Assembly: GCA_024399495.1 (NCBI GenBank)
Contig: JAKSNY010000008.1
Location: forward strand, 39,021 to 103,020
DNA: 64,000 nt
Direction of reading: 5' to 3'
DNA from: Paludibacteraceae bacterium
GTDB lineage: Bacteria; Bacteroidota; Bacteroidia; Bacteroidales; Paludibacteraceae
The position numbers and the translations under genes were made by a program. Under the pieces are notes generated by a model, which was given only the letters and a program-made list of their open reading frames with translations, was not told where the DNA came from and ran no database searches. Each line of letters opens with the position of its first letter. Position 1 is the stretch's first letter. Shown piece after piece: positions 30,257-39,182 of the stretch.

Positions 30257-32360
30257 TGGTGTTTATGTTTCCTTCTAAATCCACTAACTTAACCAGATAG
30301 GTCTGACCTTGTGCTACTGCTATAGTGTGGCCTTTACCCTGTGCCACTGTTTTGCCGGCAAGATTGGATACAACTATACTTGCGTAATCGTTATTTAATT
30401 GAAGCAATCCGCTATTAAATGATTTTACAATTCCTGATATAGTGTTTTCAGGCACGTCTGTAGGCTTAGATGCTGAAGCATATAGCGATAGATGTGCATC
30501 TTCTGCATCTGTTGCACTAAATGTTATAGTTCCATTAAAATCACCTTCCTCGGTAAACTTGTAAAGTAGATTAAACTCAACACTACCATCCTCATTTACT
30601 GTTAATGTTTTTGTAAGTTCTCCGCCCTCAAAATAGAATCCTGCGTCACCAGCAATTGTGGCGGTAACTTCCTCAACATTAACAGTGCTTACAACTATAG
30701 TTTCGCTCTGTTCAATATCTGTATCTGTGCTTATAAATAACTCTTCACTATTAAGTATAATGGTTGGTTTAGCCAAAGTTGTAACCTCTATTGAGTTAGA
30801 AGCATCGCTTGTAACTTCGCTTACTGTAACATATACAACGTATGTGTATGTGGATTCAGGGTCAAGGTTTGAAACTGCGTATGATGTCTTTTCCAAACCT
30901 GAAGCGGATGCAATGGTCTCATCAGTGCTATTCTTAACTTCTATGGTATATGTAGCACCCTCCATATCAGATGCCTCCCAATTAGCTGTAAATGAGTTAA
31001 ATGTAACATCAGTAGCCTCAAGAGCCTCAGTGGCTGGAACCACAAATGTAGCTGTAGCTGTTACAGATACGGTAACATTGTCAGCATCAGTTGCACTGAT
31101 GGTTACAGTGGCATTGTAGTCACCACCTGCTGTAAAATAAGAGAATAGTTCAAACTCTGTAGGACCTTCAGCCGCTATTGTAACTGTTTTTGTAGTTACA
31201 GGGTTGCCGTCAGCATCTTTGAAATAGAACTCAGCGTCACCTGTTATAGTGGCGGTAGCCTCTGTAACATTTACAGCGGTAATAAGCACACTTGTCAGAC
31301 CCTCTATACCTGTGTCAGAAAATAATTGATACTCATTTGTAACAGGTGTTATTGTTGGCTTAGATAGTGTTGTAACACTAATAGCATTAGAAGCCTCGCT
31401 TGTAGCCTCACCTATAACAACATAAGCAACGTATGTATAGGTTGATTCTGGGTCAAGGTTTGAAACTTCAAAGTAGTTTTCTTCTATATTAGAGGCAGAA
31501 GCAATGTTTGTCCCCTCTGCATCATAAACATCTACATTATATTTAGCACCCTCTAAATCAGAAGCCTCCCAATTAGCGGTAAATGAGTTGAATGTAACAT
31601 CTGTGGCATCAAGAGCAGTAGTTGGGGTTGGTAATGTTGTAACCTCTATTATATTTGAAGCATCAGATGTTGTATTGCCGTTGGCAACAACATAAACAAC
31701 GTATGAGTATGCTGTCAGTGGATTCAAATCCTCTACTGTATATGATGTTCCTGTTATATTCTCAATATTTTTTACAACTCCGTTAGCATCACTGACCTCC
31801 AATGTGTAGGTTATATTGGTACCTTTAGCGGCATCCCAGTTGGCAGTGAAGGAATTTGCTTCTAAAGCGGTAGCGGCTGTTGCCACAGGGGTGTATTTGC
31901 TAACAGCAATGTTTTTCATAGTACCTTCAAGATTTCCTGAAAAACAAAGTTTTATATACTTGGTATCTTGATTCAAACTAATTGTCGGGGAATTAGTTTG
32001 TTTGTTACTTGTCCACACTTTATCATTATTACTAAAAGAGGTGCTTGTGCTTTGACTTGCATACCAATAATCCCCTAGGCTTTTAGCAGTAGAGGCACCA
32101 TTAGTAGATGTACTGAATGTTAATTTGTCAGGCAATCCGTCTATTGCTATTACAACATACGAATCATCCCAATTAAATCCCAAACTTCCTTGAGTGTGTT
32201 TTACTCCACCACTCCAAGAAATAGTGCCTTTTGTTCCTTTTTGAACTGTTACTGTACCATCATTAAAATTTGTTTGGGTGTAGTCAAACGGCACAGCAAG
32301 TTGTGCAAACGCACTTAATGCAAATATTGCACTTAAAAGTGTAAAAATTATCTTTTTCAT
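30243..32360 (-). CDS. Secreted fibronectin-type-III repeat protein
   Basis: 705 residues with a signal peptide (residues 1-19). An N-terminal beta domain (about 20-155) is followed by three Fn3 domains. The second and third Fn3 contain almost identical copies of TDVTFNSFTANWEAS, evidence of internal duplication. Two other repeat units, each ending in a TVT or ATD segment, alternate with them. The C-terminal 60 residues (SGLLQLNNDYASIVVSNLAGKTVAQGKG to the end) resemble a type IX secretion/sorting tail. A surface-exposed adhesin or glycan-binding protein is likely. Confidence 0.8.
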   Translation of the reverse strand: MKKIIFTLLSAIFALSAFAQLAVPFDYTQTNFNDGTVTVQKGTKGTISWSGGVKHTQGSLGFNWDDSYVVIAIDGLPDKLTFSTSTNGASTAKSLGDYWYASQSTSTSFSNNDKVWTSNKQTNSPTISLNQDTKYIKLCFSGNLEGTMKNIAVSKYTPVATAATALEANSFTANWDAAKGTNITYTLEVSDANGVVKNIENITGTSYTVEDLNPLTAYSYVVYVVANGNTTSDASNIIEVTTLPTPTTALDATDVTFNSFTANWEASDLEGAKYNVDVYDAEGTNIASASNIEENYFEVSNLDPESTYTYVAYVVIGEATSEASNAISVTTLSKPTITPVTNEYQLFSDTGIEGLTSVLITAVNVTEATATITGDAEFYFKDADGNPVTTKTVTIAAEGPTEFELFSYFTAGGDYNATVTISATDADNVTVSVTATATFVVPATEALEATDVTFNSFTANWEASDMEGATYTIEVKNSTDETIASASGLEKTSYAVSNLDPESTYTYVVYVTVSEVTSDASNSIEVTTLAKPTIILNSEELFISTDTDIEQSETIVVSTVNVEEVTATIAGDAGFYFEGGELTKTLTVNEDGSVEFNLLYKFTEEGDFNGTITFSATDAEDAHLSLYASASKPTDVPENTISGIVKSFNSGLLQLNNDYASIVVSNLAGKTVAQGKGHTIAVAQGQTYLVKLVDLEGNINTIKVK

Positions 32361-32480
32361 AATCTTAAAATTAGTTTGTTTTTTTTCTGCCCCAAAGATA
32401 TAAAAAGATATCTGATTTTAAAACTTTTTAACAAAAAAGTTAAAGGATTTAACATTTGGGAATAAAAGATGTTACAAAAT

Positions 32481-33167
32481 TTATTCAAAAACCTCTTCCA
32501 GTACCTCAACAGCCTTTACGTCTAGCATATCGGGTAGGTTGAATTTAAGGAATCCAAGCAGCAGATGTAGCAATTCCCGCCTTTGTGAGTGTGAGAAAAT
32601 GTTTGGCTTCCCGGATTTATATGCGGTTAAAAAATCCAAAAACAGTTGCCTCTGTCCTGAGTTTGCAATGGTGTCAAGATAAGAGTTAAGTATAAGTGAT
32701 TCAGAGTCGTAAGTGGGGTTAAAGCCAAGAATATCTGACAGTTCCATTAAAAATCTTATGGCAAAGTGGGAATCCATGCGGTTTGCTGAATCAAGGAATC
32801 GTACTGTGTTTTCCAATTTTTCAAAAACAGACGGGTCAGTATGTCCCTCATATATGCAGGCATCGGTGGTCTCCGCTATAAACATAGCCATTGCCATTTT
32901 TGCAGGTTCTTTCAGCAGATATTCTCCTGATGTCAAAGCCCTTGCCTCTTTTAATTGCTGAATGGTGCGGTTTGGTTTATGCTCAGCCTCTATTTCAAGC
33001 ATAGTCAGCGGTTGTAGCATATTGTTATGAATCTTGCTCCGTTTGCTCTGTGGGGCATATACGGCGTATGTAATCTTACCGTTGTCTGGGGTAAGAATAT
33101 GCACCAGACACTTGTTGTCAGCGTACTTGTAGGTGCGTAACACTATGCCTGTGGTCTTTATCAGCAT
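32481..33167 (-). CDS. recO: DNA repair protein RecO
   Basis: 228 residues. MLIKTTGIVLRTYKYADNK is the characteristic RecO N-terminus (OB-fold), and the C-terminal helical part fits the family. No zinc Cys pairs are present, as in other Bacteroidota. RecO with RecR loads RecA on gaps. Its start lies 50 bp inside the upstream protease gene, in another frame. Confidence 0.93.
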   Translation of the reverse strand: MLIKTTGIVLRTYKYADNKCLVHILTPDNGKITYAVYAPQSKRSKIHNNMLQPLTMLEIEAEHKPNRTIQQLKEARALTSGEYLLKEPAKMAMAMFIAETTDACIYEGHTDPSVFEKLENTVRFLDSANRMDSHFAIRFLMELSDILGFNPTYDSESLILNSYLDTIANSGQRQLFLDFLTAYKSGKPNIFSHSQRRELLHLLLGFLKFNLPDMLDVKAVEVLEEVFE

Positions 33168-35340
33168 TTATTTTAAACAGGTAGCTGCCAGCCGATACGC
33201 CTTGTAGTGTTATCTCTGCCGAGCCATTGTTAAATTCAGTATATCCTTGCTCTATAGTCCTGCCACAAAGGTCTGTAATAGAGTATGTTGCAGTATAATC
33301 TGCATCGGGGTTTGAAATATCAGTTATATATACATATCCCGATGTAGGGTTAGGAGAAACGGAGTATGATACCACAGTGTCATCAGCGTAAGTCTGCTCT
33401 ACAGGTGTGCCGCCCCCATAACAAACCACAGGCTCTATCCATATAGAGGCAGGCATAGGAGAATAAGGGTAGGCGGTAAAAGGTTTCCATCCGTCACTGC
33501 TCTTCAGATAGGCACTGTTACCCGATGCTCGGTTTGTAGTCTGATACAGCCCCAAACTGTCCAAATTAGAGTAATACTCCAATCCTACTCCCACAAAACA
33601 CCCTTTTTTAACCTCTATGGGCTTGCTAAAGCGGACGTAGGTCTCACGCTTGTTCCAGTTGGTTATTATCTTTGATGTTAAATTACCTGCATAATTGTAT
33701 TTGTACTCAATAGGCTTTAATTCTTCTGTGCCTAAAATTTCTGAGGGAGTATCACCATCGCCATATACAATGACTTTTACAGGGTGAGAGGCATTATATC
33801 TGCCTTTATATGTCATAACATAAACCCCATAAACGGTGGCATCGGAGTTAAAAGTGTATTTTTCTGCATACTCTGTGTAACCCAATGAGTTATGCCCTGC
33901 CATATATCCTTTTGCACCACCGTTAAGGTGCATTGGTGATAGAGCATCTTCTGCATCTATGTTAGACTCTCTAAAGCAAGGGTTACTTGTGGTGTATGGG
34001 TCATATCCGTCCATATAGGTAATGCCTTGATTGTGAGGGTCAAGCCATGCCTTTAGTTGCTGTGATGGTTCTGAATGCAGATTGTATTGCTCTGATAGTT
34101 GTGCAAAATCATCTCTTATTGGCGATTGGCAGATTGATGAGCCTCCTGTAAGAGTTCCTATTATTCTGTTTTCTGCATTTAGCAGTGCAGAACCCGATGA
34201 ACCGCCTTGAGTGCAGCCTCTGCTCCAGCGTGATATAAACCAAAATGATTTGTAGGGGAATTTTGATGTGTCTACAGTGCTTTTTGATTTTACAGGATTA
34301 ACCATAGCGTAAGATACTTTTGCCATATCGCCATTAGGGTGCTGAATACATTTAAGTGGTGCGTACTGTGGCTCGGTAGCGTCCCAACCTGCAAGGTAAG
34401 GTCTGTAGTCCTTAGGAGGCATTTGGTTTAACTCCAAAAGGGCAAGGTCAAGGTCTTTGGCGTATGCTACGGTTGTGGCTCCGCAAACAGACAACTCTCT
34501 GGAGCCTTGTACTAGTGTATCTGCCGCAGGTACATGATATTGGAAATAGAATACGCTTTTTTTAGAGTTTTCAAGACCTTCCATACAATGCCCTGCCGTA
34601 ATTATGTATGGTTTATGGTCAGGGTTATTTATTAGGGTGCCTGTTCCGTACCAAGATGAGTTGTCGCCTGTGGTGAATATACTACAAACGGCATTGATTA
34701 CAGGGTTGCCTGATTCCTCCACTTCTACATGTGGAATGCAAGTGTCGCCATCCCATGGTCCGCTTTTAAGTGTTGGGTATATGAAATTGTGGCTTGCCTC
34801 CCCAATTTTTAGTTTACCATTGAACTTGTTGTTATCAGTATCGGGTTCAGAATACTCAACAATAAGAGTGTCGCATGGTAGCGGTGCTATTGCTAAAATG
34901 TTGTAATTGTTATTATTAGCAGAGGTAAAACTGCCCTTAACTATGCTCTGTGATGGATTATAAATAAAAAGGTTGGCATCAGAGGGTAAATTAAACTCAG
35001 TAAACACAATGCCTATGGAAACCGCCCTTTTGGATACTATACCTACTCTCCATACGCGCAAACCGTCTTTTGTAAATACAGTGCCGCTGTTATATGGTGT
35101 AATATCTGTTTGGCAGACGTTACCTGCATACAGAAGTTTGGTGTGGGTGGTGTCATTATGATAAACGGTGTCAACCTGTAGTTCATAGTATATATTCTGT
35201 GCATTTTTAAGAACAGGCACAGATTTTATAGAGTGTGTATAGACTACGTCAAACTTTAATGGTTTGCCGCCTCCGCTTATTTGTGCAATAGATATTACAG
35301 ATATACAACTTGCAATCAATATGTTTAGCAGTCGTCTCAT
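33118..35340 (-). CDS. Secreted trypsin-like serine protease with type IX sorting tail
   Basis: 740 residues with a signal peptide (about 1-20). The catalytic triad fits H251 in ITAGHCMEG, an Asp near 296-298 in AYAKDLDLALLEL, and S382 in GGSSGSALL, a pattern like lysyl endopeptidases. Residues about 405-640 form a beta-rich region. The C-terminal 80 residues begin SVSPNPTSGYVYI, typical of type IX secretion sorting domains, and end in LQVR. Export to the surface and possible attachment is inferred. recO begins within its last 50 bp. Confidence 0.88.
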   Translation of the reverse strand: MRRLLNILIASCISVISIAQISGGGKPLKFDVVYTHSIKSVPVLKNAQNIYYELQVDTVYHNDTTHTKLLYAGNVCQTDITPYNSGTVFTKDGLRVWRVGIVSKRAVSIGIVFTEFNLPSDANLFIYNPSQSIVKGSFTSANNNNYNILAIAPLPCDTLIVEYSEPDTDNNKFNGKLKIGEASHNFIYPTLKSGPWDGDTCIPHVEVEESGNPVINAVCSIFTTGDNSSWYGTGTLINNPDHKPYIITAGHCMEGLENSKKSVFYFQYHVPAADTLVQGSRELSVCGATTVAYAKDLDLALLELNQMPPKDYRPYLAGWDATEPQYAPLKCIQHPNGDMAKVSYAMVNPVKSKSTVDTSKFPYKSFWFISRWSRGCTQGGSSGSALLNAENRIIGTLTGGSSICQSPIRDDFAQLSEQYNLHSEPSQQLKAWLDPHNQGITYMDGYDPYTTSNPCFRESNIDAEDALSPMHLNGGAKGYMAGHNSLGYTEYAEKYTFNSDATVYGVYVMTYKGRYNASHPVKVIVYGDGDTPSEILGTEELKPIEYKYNYAGNLTSKIITNWNKRETYVRFSKPIEVKKGCFVGVGLEYYSNLDSLGLYQTTNRASGNSAYLKSSDGWKPFTAYPYSPMPASIWIEPVVCYGGGTPVEQTYADDTVVSYSVSPNPTSGYVYITDISNPDADYTATYSITDLCGRTIEQGYTEFNNGSAEITLQGVSAGSYLFKINADKDHRHSVTHLQVR

Positions 35341-35357
35341 TATGTGAGCAAAGATAA

Positions 35358-35963
35358 CTATTTTTTTAATACAAGAATGCTCTCAGGTCCCATATTCATA
35401 AGTAAGTCCAATACACTTAGGTTTTCCACAAACCCGAATTTCTCTTTAAACACCTGATAATAAGGCTCTGCCGTGAAGCTTTCAGTGAGATTGCCCTTTT
35501 TGTCTATTAGGAAGCGGTAATCTGCTTTATCGGGGTACGATAGGTAACTATCTGAAATGTGTCTTTTAAATGATATGCCTATCAGAGAGCATAGTTTATC
35601 CTCCAATTCCATATTGAAATCATAGAGCCATTTATACACTTTAGTGTAGAATGGCATAAGGTCATCTATGTAGTACTCCAAGAAAGGACTTGAGTTATAG
35701 GCAGTCTCTATAGCCCTTATATGCTGTGTCTGCCACTGAGTGCCGTCTATTACAATATCCTTGACTATTGTCTTTTCCTGTGGCTTGATTACAGGGATAG
35801 TCAATGTCTCCACGCCGTTTGGACCAAGTATTCTACACCTGGTGCGGAATGTTTGGCGGCTGTAGTTGTCATTAACCTCAGTTATAACCTCAGATGCACC
35901 TGATAGTATAGAGTAATGGGCAATGCTGCCTGCGTATGTGGATGATAAAACAACTTTTGACAT
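35358..35963 (-). CDS. WbqC-family protein
   Basis: 201 residues of the WbqC family; STYAGSIAHYSIL and NYSRQTFRTRCRI...LTIPV are characteristic. WbqC proteins are linked to surface polysaccharide synthesis in some genomes, but a reaction is not established. The start overlaps lepB by 1 bp and the protease follows after 17 bp, so this is a tight operon. Confidence 0.88.
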   Translation of the reverse strand: MSKVVLSSTYAGSIAHYSILSGASEVITEVNDNYSRQTFRTRCRILGPNGVETLTIPVIKPQEKTIVKDIVIDGTQWQTQHIRAIETAYNSSPFLEYYIDDLMPFYTKVYKWLYDFNMELEDKLCSLIGISFKRHISDSYLSYPDKADYRFLIDKKGNLTESFTAEPYYQVFKEKFGFVENLSVLDLLMNMGPESILVLKK

Positions 35964-37351
35964 TATTTTATGTTGTCAACTACACTGAACAGACGTTTCC
36001 AACGTATGGCAGAGAAGAAACTTTTATCCTTATCAAGTGACAGCCAAATAAAAATAGGCTTGCCAACTATGTGGTCTTCAGGTACATATCCCCAAAATCT
36101 GGAATCGGCTGAATTGTGACGGTTATCGCCCATCATCCAGTAGTAGTTCATCTTAAAGGTGTAACTGTCTGCCGGTTCTCCGTTTATATATATGGTGCTG
36201 TCTTTAACCTCCAATGTATTGCCCTCATAATTTTTAATCACACGCTCATAGATGGGCAGATTGTCAAGTGTAAGGGGAGTGGTTGCACCTTTACGTGGTA
36301 TGTATATAGGTCCGTAATTGTCTCTTGTCCAGTTGTTATGACCTATAGGATAAACAGGCTGTGCAAATATACAGGGGTCAACCGTAACTTTTTTAACGTT
36401 TGGTAATTTTTCCGCTTTTGCGGCGGATGCTTTGGTTAGAGGTATGTAATATACAGGGTTGAATTGTCCGTTACTTGCAGTGCTACAGCCCAAGAACGCA
36501 AGAATGCCGTTTCCCTGATTCCAACTGTTTACAAGCAGACGGTCATCAACGCTAACCCCCAATGTCTCAAACTGTGAGTCGGAGATATGCCTTCCGTCAG
36601 TCTCTACAAAATAGTTAAGTTGCATATATTCAGGCTCATGCTGAGGCTTGCCGTTTATGTATATATGGTTGTCTATTATTAGCAGAGAGTCTCCCGGCAG
36701 ACCTACACAACGCTTTACATAATTCTCACGGCGGTCAACAGGTCTGGTTATTATCTCACCGAATATCTGTGGGTTAGAGCGTACATAATCTCTGCCATAC
36801 ATGGCACAAAGTGTATAGTAATCAGGGTTTTGTTGCAGTACTGCCACCGTATCGCCGGTAGGGAAATTAAATACCACAATATCAAGTGCCTTTATAGTGT
36901 CTAACCCCGATAGGCGTTTATAGTCCCACTTAATAAGTTCAGAGTAAGATTTGGTTGTCTGAGACCAAGGCATTGTGTGTTGGGTAAGTGGCATAGAAAG
37001 TGGTGTCATAGGTACACGCGGACCGTAACTTACCTTGCTTACCATAAGAAAATCACCCACCATAAGGGATTTCTCAAGGCTTGATGACGGAATCTTATAG
37101 TTTTGAAATAGGTATAGGTTTATGAAATACACTGCCACCAGTGCAAAAAGAATGGCATCTATCCAACTGCACAATACGTAAAGCCCATGGTTTGTATCCT
37201 TGTATTTTTTCCAGAATCCCCAAGGTATGAATTTGGTGATATATATGTCAAAGATAAACGGCAACAGCAGCAACCACCACCAGTTGCCCACCCACGCCAA
37301 AAACAGCACGTAGAGTACTGCTACTATAGAGAATTTAATCCATTGCTTCAT
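35963..37351 (-). CDS. lepB: Signal peptidase I, Bacteroidota type
   Basis: 462 residues, longer than E. coli LepB (324) because of a large insert, as is common in Bacteroidota. Two N-terminal membrane segments (about 5-37 and 62-83) precede the catalytic Ser near residue 91 in PSSSLEKSLMVGD. ENYVKRCVGLPGDSL holds the general-base Lys, and MGDNRHNSADSRFWGYVPEDHIVG is the closing conserved block. It removes signal peptides from exported proteins. Confidence 0.95.
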   Translation of the reverse strand: MKQWIKFSIVAVLYVLFLAWVGNWWWLLLLPFIFDIYITKFIPWGFWKKYKDTNHGLYVLCSWIDAILFALVAVYFINLYLFQNYKIPSSSLEKSLMVGDFLMVSKVSYGPRVPMTPLSMPLTQHTMPWSQTTKSYSELIKWDYKRLSGLDTIKALDIVVFNFPTGDTVAVLQQNPDYYTLCAMYGRDYVRSNPQIFGEIITRPVDRRENYVKRCVGLPGDSLLIIDNHIYINGKPQHEPEYMQLNYFVETDGRHISDSQFETLGVSVDDRLLVNSWNQGNGILAFLGCSTASNGQFNPVYYIPLTKASAAKAEKLPNVKKVTVDPCIFAQPVYPIGHNNWTRDNYGPIYIPRKGATTPLTLDNLPIYERVIKNYEGNTLEVKDSTIYINGEPADSYTFKMNYYWMMGDNRHNSADSRFWGYVPEDHIVGKPIFIWLSLDKDKSFFSAIRWKRLFSVVDNIK

Positions 37352-37382
37352 ACATCATACATTTATACATCATACATTAATC
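37352..37382. repeat. CATACATCATACAT unit repeat before lepB
   Basis: Two CATACATCATACAT-like tracts lie immediately upstream of the lepB start codon (minus strand), filling most of the 41-bp gap from dapB. Same family as 538-606. Confidence 0.75.
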
Positions 37383-37392
37383 CTTGTCCCTA

Positions 37393-38109
37393 TTAGAATT
37401 TCAGCATATCCTGCATTCCAAGTATTCCCTTTTTGCCTTTGGTGAATTCTGCTGCAAGTACGGCACCAAGTGCAAATCCCTCACGGCTTTTAGCACTGTG
37501 GGTTATGGTTATGCTATCTACAGATGAGTCATAGTTTATGGTATGGATTCCTGCAACTTCACCCTCACGTATAGCCTCTATGCCTATTTGAGAATCGTTC
37601 TGTTGCTTGCCAAGAACCCAACTCTGCTTGCGGTCTATATTCTCAAGCAGTCCCTCTGCAAGTGTAACGGCTGTACCGCTTGGTGCGTCAAGTTTGTGAA
37701 TGTGGTGAGTCTCTGTCATATCCACATTGTAGTTTTCAAAACCGTTCATAATCTTTGCAAGATATTTGTTAAGTGCAAAGAATATGTTTACGCCAAGAGA
37801 GAAGTTTGAGGTCCAGAAGAAGGCAAGCCCTTTCTCTTTGCAAAGTGCTTGCACCTCAGGCATCTTGTCTGTCCAGCCTGTAGTTCCTGACACTACGCTT
37901 ACACCCTCTGCAAATGCTTTTTTATAGTTCTCTACAGCCACACTTGGAGCGGTGAACTCTATTGCCACATCTGCACTGCGGAATGCATCGGTGTGGAAAT
38001 CCTCCTGATTGTCTATATCAATGCGGGCTACAATCTCATGCCCTCTACTTAGGGCAATATTCTCTATAATATGCCCCATTTTACCATAACCAATTAATGC
38101 TATCTTCAT
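37393..38109 (-). CDS. dapB: 4-hydroxy-tetrahydrodipicolinate reductase
   Basis: 238 residues, second step of the lysine/DAP branch. The N-terminal GYGKMGHII (nucleotide-binding), SGTTGWTD and HHIHKLDAPSGTA (substrate-binding) motifs are diagnostic. The start is the ATG at 38107-38109. It leads the block dapB-lepB-wbqC-protease-recO. asd, which makes the precursor of its substrate, is at 5080. Confidence 0.95.
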   Translation of the reverse strand: MKIALIGYGKMGHIIENIALSRGHEIVARIDIDNQEDFHTDAFRSADVAIEFTAPSVAVENYKKAFAEGVSVVSGTTGWTDKMPEVQALCKEKGLAFFWTSNFSLGVNIFFALNKYLAKIMNGFENYNVDMTETHHIHKLDAPSGTAVTLAEGLLENIDRKQSWVLGKQQNDSQIGIEAIREGEVAGIHTINYDSSVDSITITHSAKSREGFALGAVLAAEFTKGKKGILGMQDMLKF

Positions 38110-38179
38110 AAATTCCTTGTATTGTATTTTTAGTTTCTCATAAATTTCAAAAAGGAATTTATGAAAATAAATCCTTTTT

Positions 38180-38355
38180 TATTGGGGCATATCCCCATTT
38201 TCTGCTTCGCAGAACATGTTTGTCGTGACTCGGCATAGCTCGCAAGCGGCTCTGCCCTCGCTACTCCAAACAGTCCCCTACGCTTCGCGTCGGGCTATCG
38301 CCCTCTGTCGCCTTCGGCTCCTCATACATCATACATTATACATCATACATAATTA
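38180..38355. repeat. Repeat-filled gap: GGGGCATATCCCC unit, inverted CGAG hairpin repeat, TACATCA units
   Basis: On the minus strand TGTTTGGAGTAGCGAGGGCAGA precedes a GCCGCT...GCGAGC stem and TATGCCGAGTCACGACAAACATG, then TTCTGC-GAA-GCAGAA. Palindrome GGGGCATATCCCC lies at 38184-38196 and recurs at 41315 and 41421. TACATCATACAT units fill 38325-38352. No gene is seen between 38110 and 38355. Confidence 0.8.
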
Positions 38356-38727
38356 CTATCTCATCGGACTCATAAAGGCATCCTCTATATGCTCTATTGT
38401 CATAAGTCCCGTTTTTTTGTCTCTTATTATTGAAATTATGTCAAATCTCACAGGTAAATCCAACCCGAAATACTTAATGTAGCCGTCAGTGGCGTTTACT
38501 ATGCGGCGTATTTTTTTGTTGTTCACCGCAGATTCAGGATTGCCATAGATGCTTGTGCTACGTGTCTTTACCTCTACAACCACCAACATGCCGTCTTTCT
38601 GAGCCACAATGTCAAGTTCCAAGTGTCCGCAATGCCATTTGGTATGGCGTATGCTGTAACCTCTCTTTTTTAAATATTCAGCAGCCGCATTTTCACCTTC
38701 GTTTCCGATATTGGCGTTTTCTAACAT
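38356..38727 (-). CDS. YraN/UPF0102 family protein
   Basis: 123 residues from the ATG at 38727. NIGNEGENAAAEYLKKRGY and the nuclease-like core ELDIVAQKDGMLVVVEVKTR (E...E-x-K) define UPF0102, a predicted PD-(D/E)XK fold with no proven activity. An upstream ATG at 38748 is in frame but the segment between crosses the promoter of the divergent gene. Confidence 0.93.
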   Translation of the reverse strand: MLENANIGNEGENAAAEYLKKRGYSIRHTKWHCGHLELDIVAQKDGMLVVVEVKTRSTSIYGNPESAVNNKKIRRIVNATDGYIKYFGLDLPVRFDIISIIRDKKTGLMTIEHIEDAFMSPMR

Positions 38728-38735
38728 TTTTTTTG

Positions 38736-38743
38736 TACCTTTG
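38736..38743 (+). promoter_or_regulatory. -7 box for the 73-residue protein
   Basis: TACCTTTG, preceded by TTGG at 38711-38714, about 41 bp before the ATG at 38784. Confidence 0.7.
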
Positions 38744-38783
38744 CACATTCAAAGTGCATTGGACGGCAAAGTTAATATTTTTA

Positions 38784-39005
38784 ATGCAAAAAAAAGAAAA
38801 AAATATTGTAAAACCTGATTGTGTGCAGAATCCGTTTATTCGTAGGAATAGGGTTGTGATTATGCTTAACGATAAGGAACACAATACATTAAGCCGTTAT
38901 TTAGATAAATATAAGGTCAAGAATAAATCAAAATTTGTACGGGAGGCACTGATGCAGACAGTCTTAAAAAGATTAGAGGAGGATTATCCAAGTTTGTTTG
39001 ATTGA
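38784..39005 (+). CDS. Small DNA-binding-like (ribbon-helix-helix) protein
   Basis: 73 residues from the ATG at 38784. NRVVIMLNDKEHNTLSRYLDKYKVKNKSKFVREALMQTVLKRLEEDYPSLFD has a short beta strand and two helices, as in ribbon-helix-helix repressors or the conserved Bacteroidales small-protein family with this pattern. Specific target unknown. The ORF open further upstream overlaps yraN and is not meaningful. Confidence 0.65.
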   Translation: MQKKEKNIVKPDCVQNPFIRRNRVVIMLNDKEHNTLSRYLDKYKVKNKSKFVREALMQTVLKRLEEDYPSLFD

Positions 39006-39006
39006 T

Positions 39007-39176
39007 AAGGGACTGTTGCTAGGAACGAGAGCAGAACTCTTTGAGTAGCGAGAGCAGAGTGAACTTGTTCACTATGCCGAGTCACGAGAAAGAGTCACAG
39101 AAAGTAACCAAGTTCACTTGGGTTATGCCGAGTGACGAAGTAACATGGTTAAGGCGGAGCCTTAACAAAAGGGTCA
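39007..39176. repeat. Nested CGAG hairpin repeats
   Basis: TGTTGCT...AACGAGAGCAGA and ACTCTTT open an outer module. An inner GAGTAGCGAGAGCAGA-GTGAAC-TTG-TTCAC-TATGCCGAGTCAC lies inside, closed by AAAGAGT. A third CCAAG-TTCA-CTTGG-GTTATGCCGAGTGACGA follows with AGTAACATG and the 3' hairpin GTTAAGGC-GGA-GCCTTAAC. It fills the gap before tadA. Confidence 0.85.
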
Positions 39177-39182
39177 AGTGTT

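Noticed and set aside
30658-31119. 153-codon plus-strand frame inside the Fn3 gene
   Set aside because: Antisense to repetitive Fn3 codons; low-complexity Val/Ser/Thr composition reflects the opposite strand.
38553-39005. 150-codon version of the small RHH-like protein
   Set aside because: The first 77 codons are antisense to yraN and cross the promoter at 38736; the ATG at 38784 is the sensible start.
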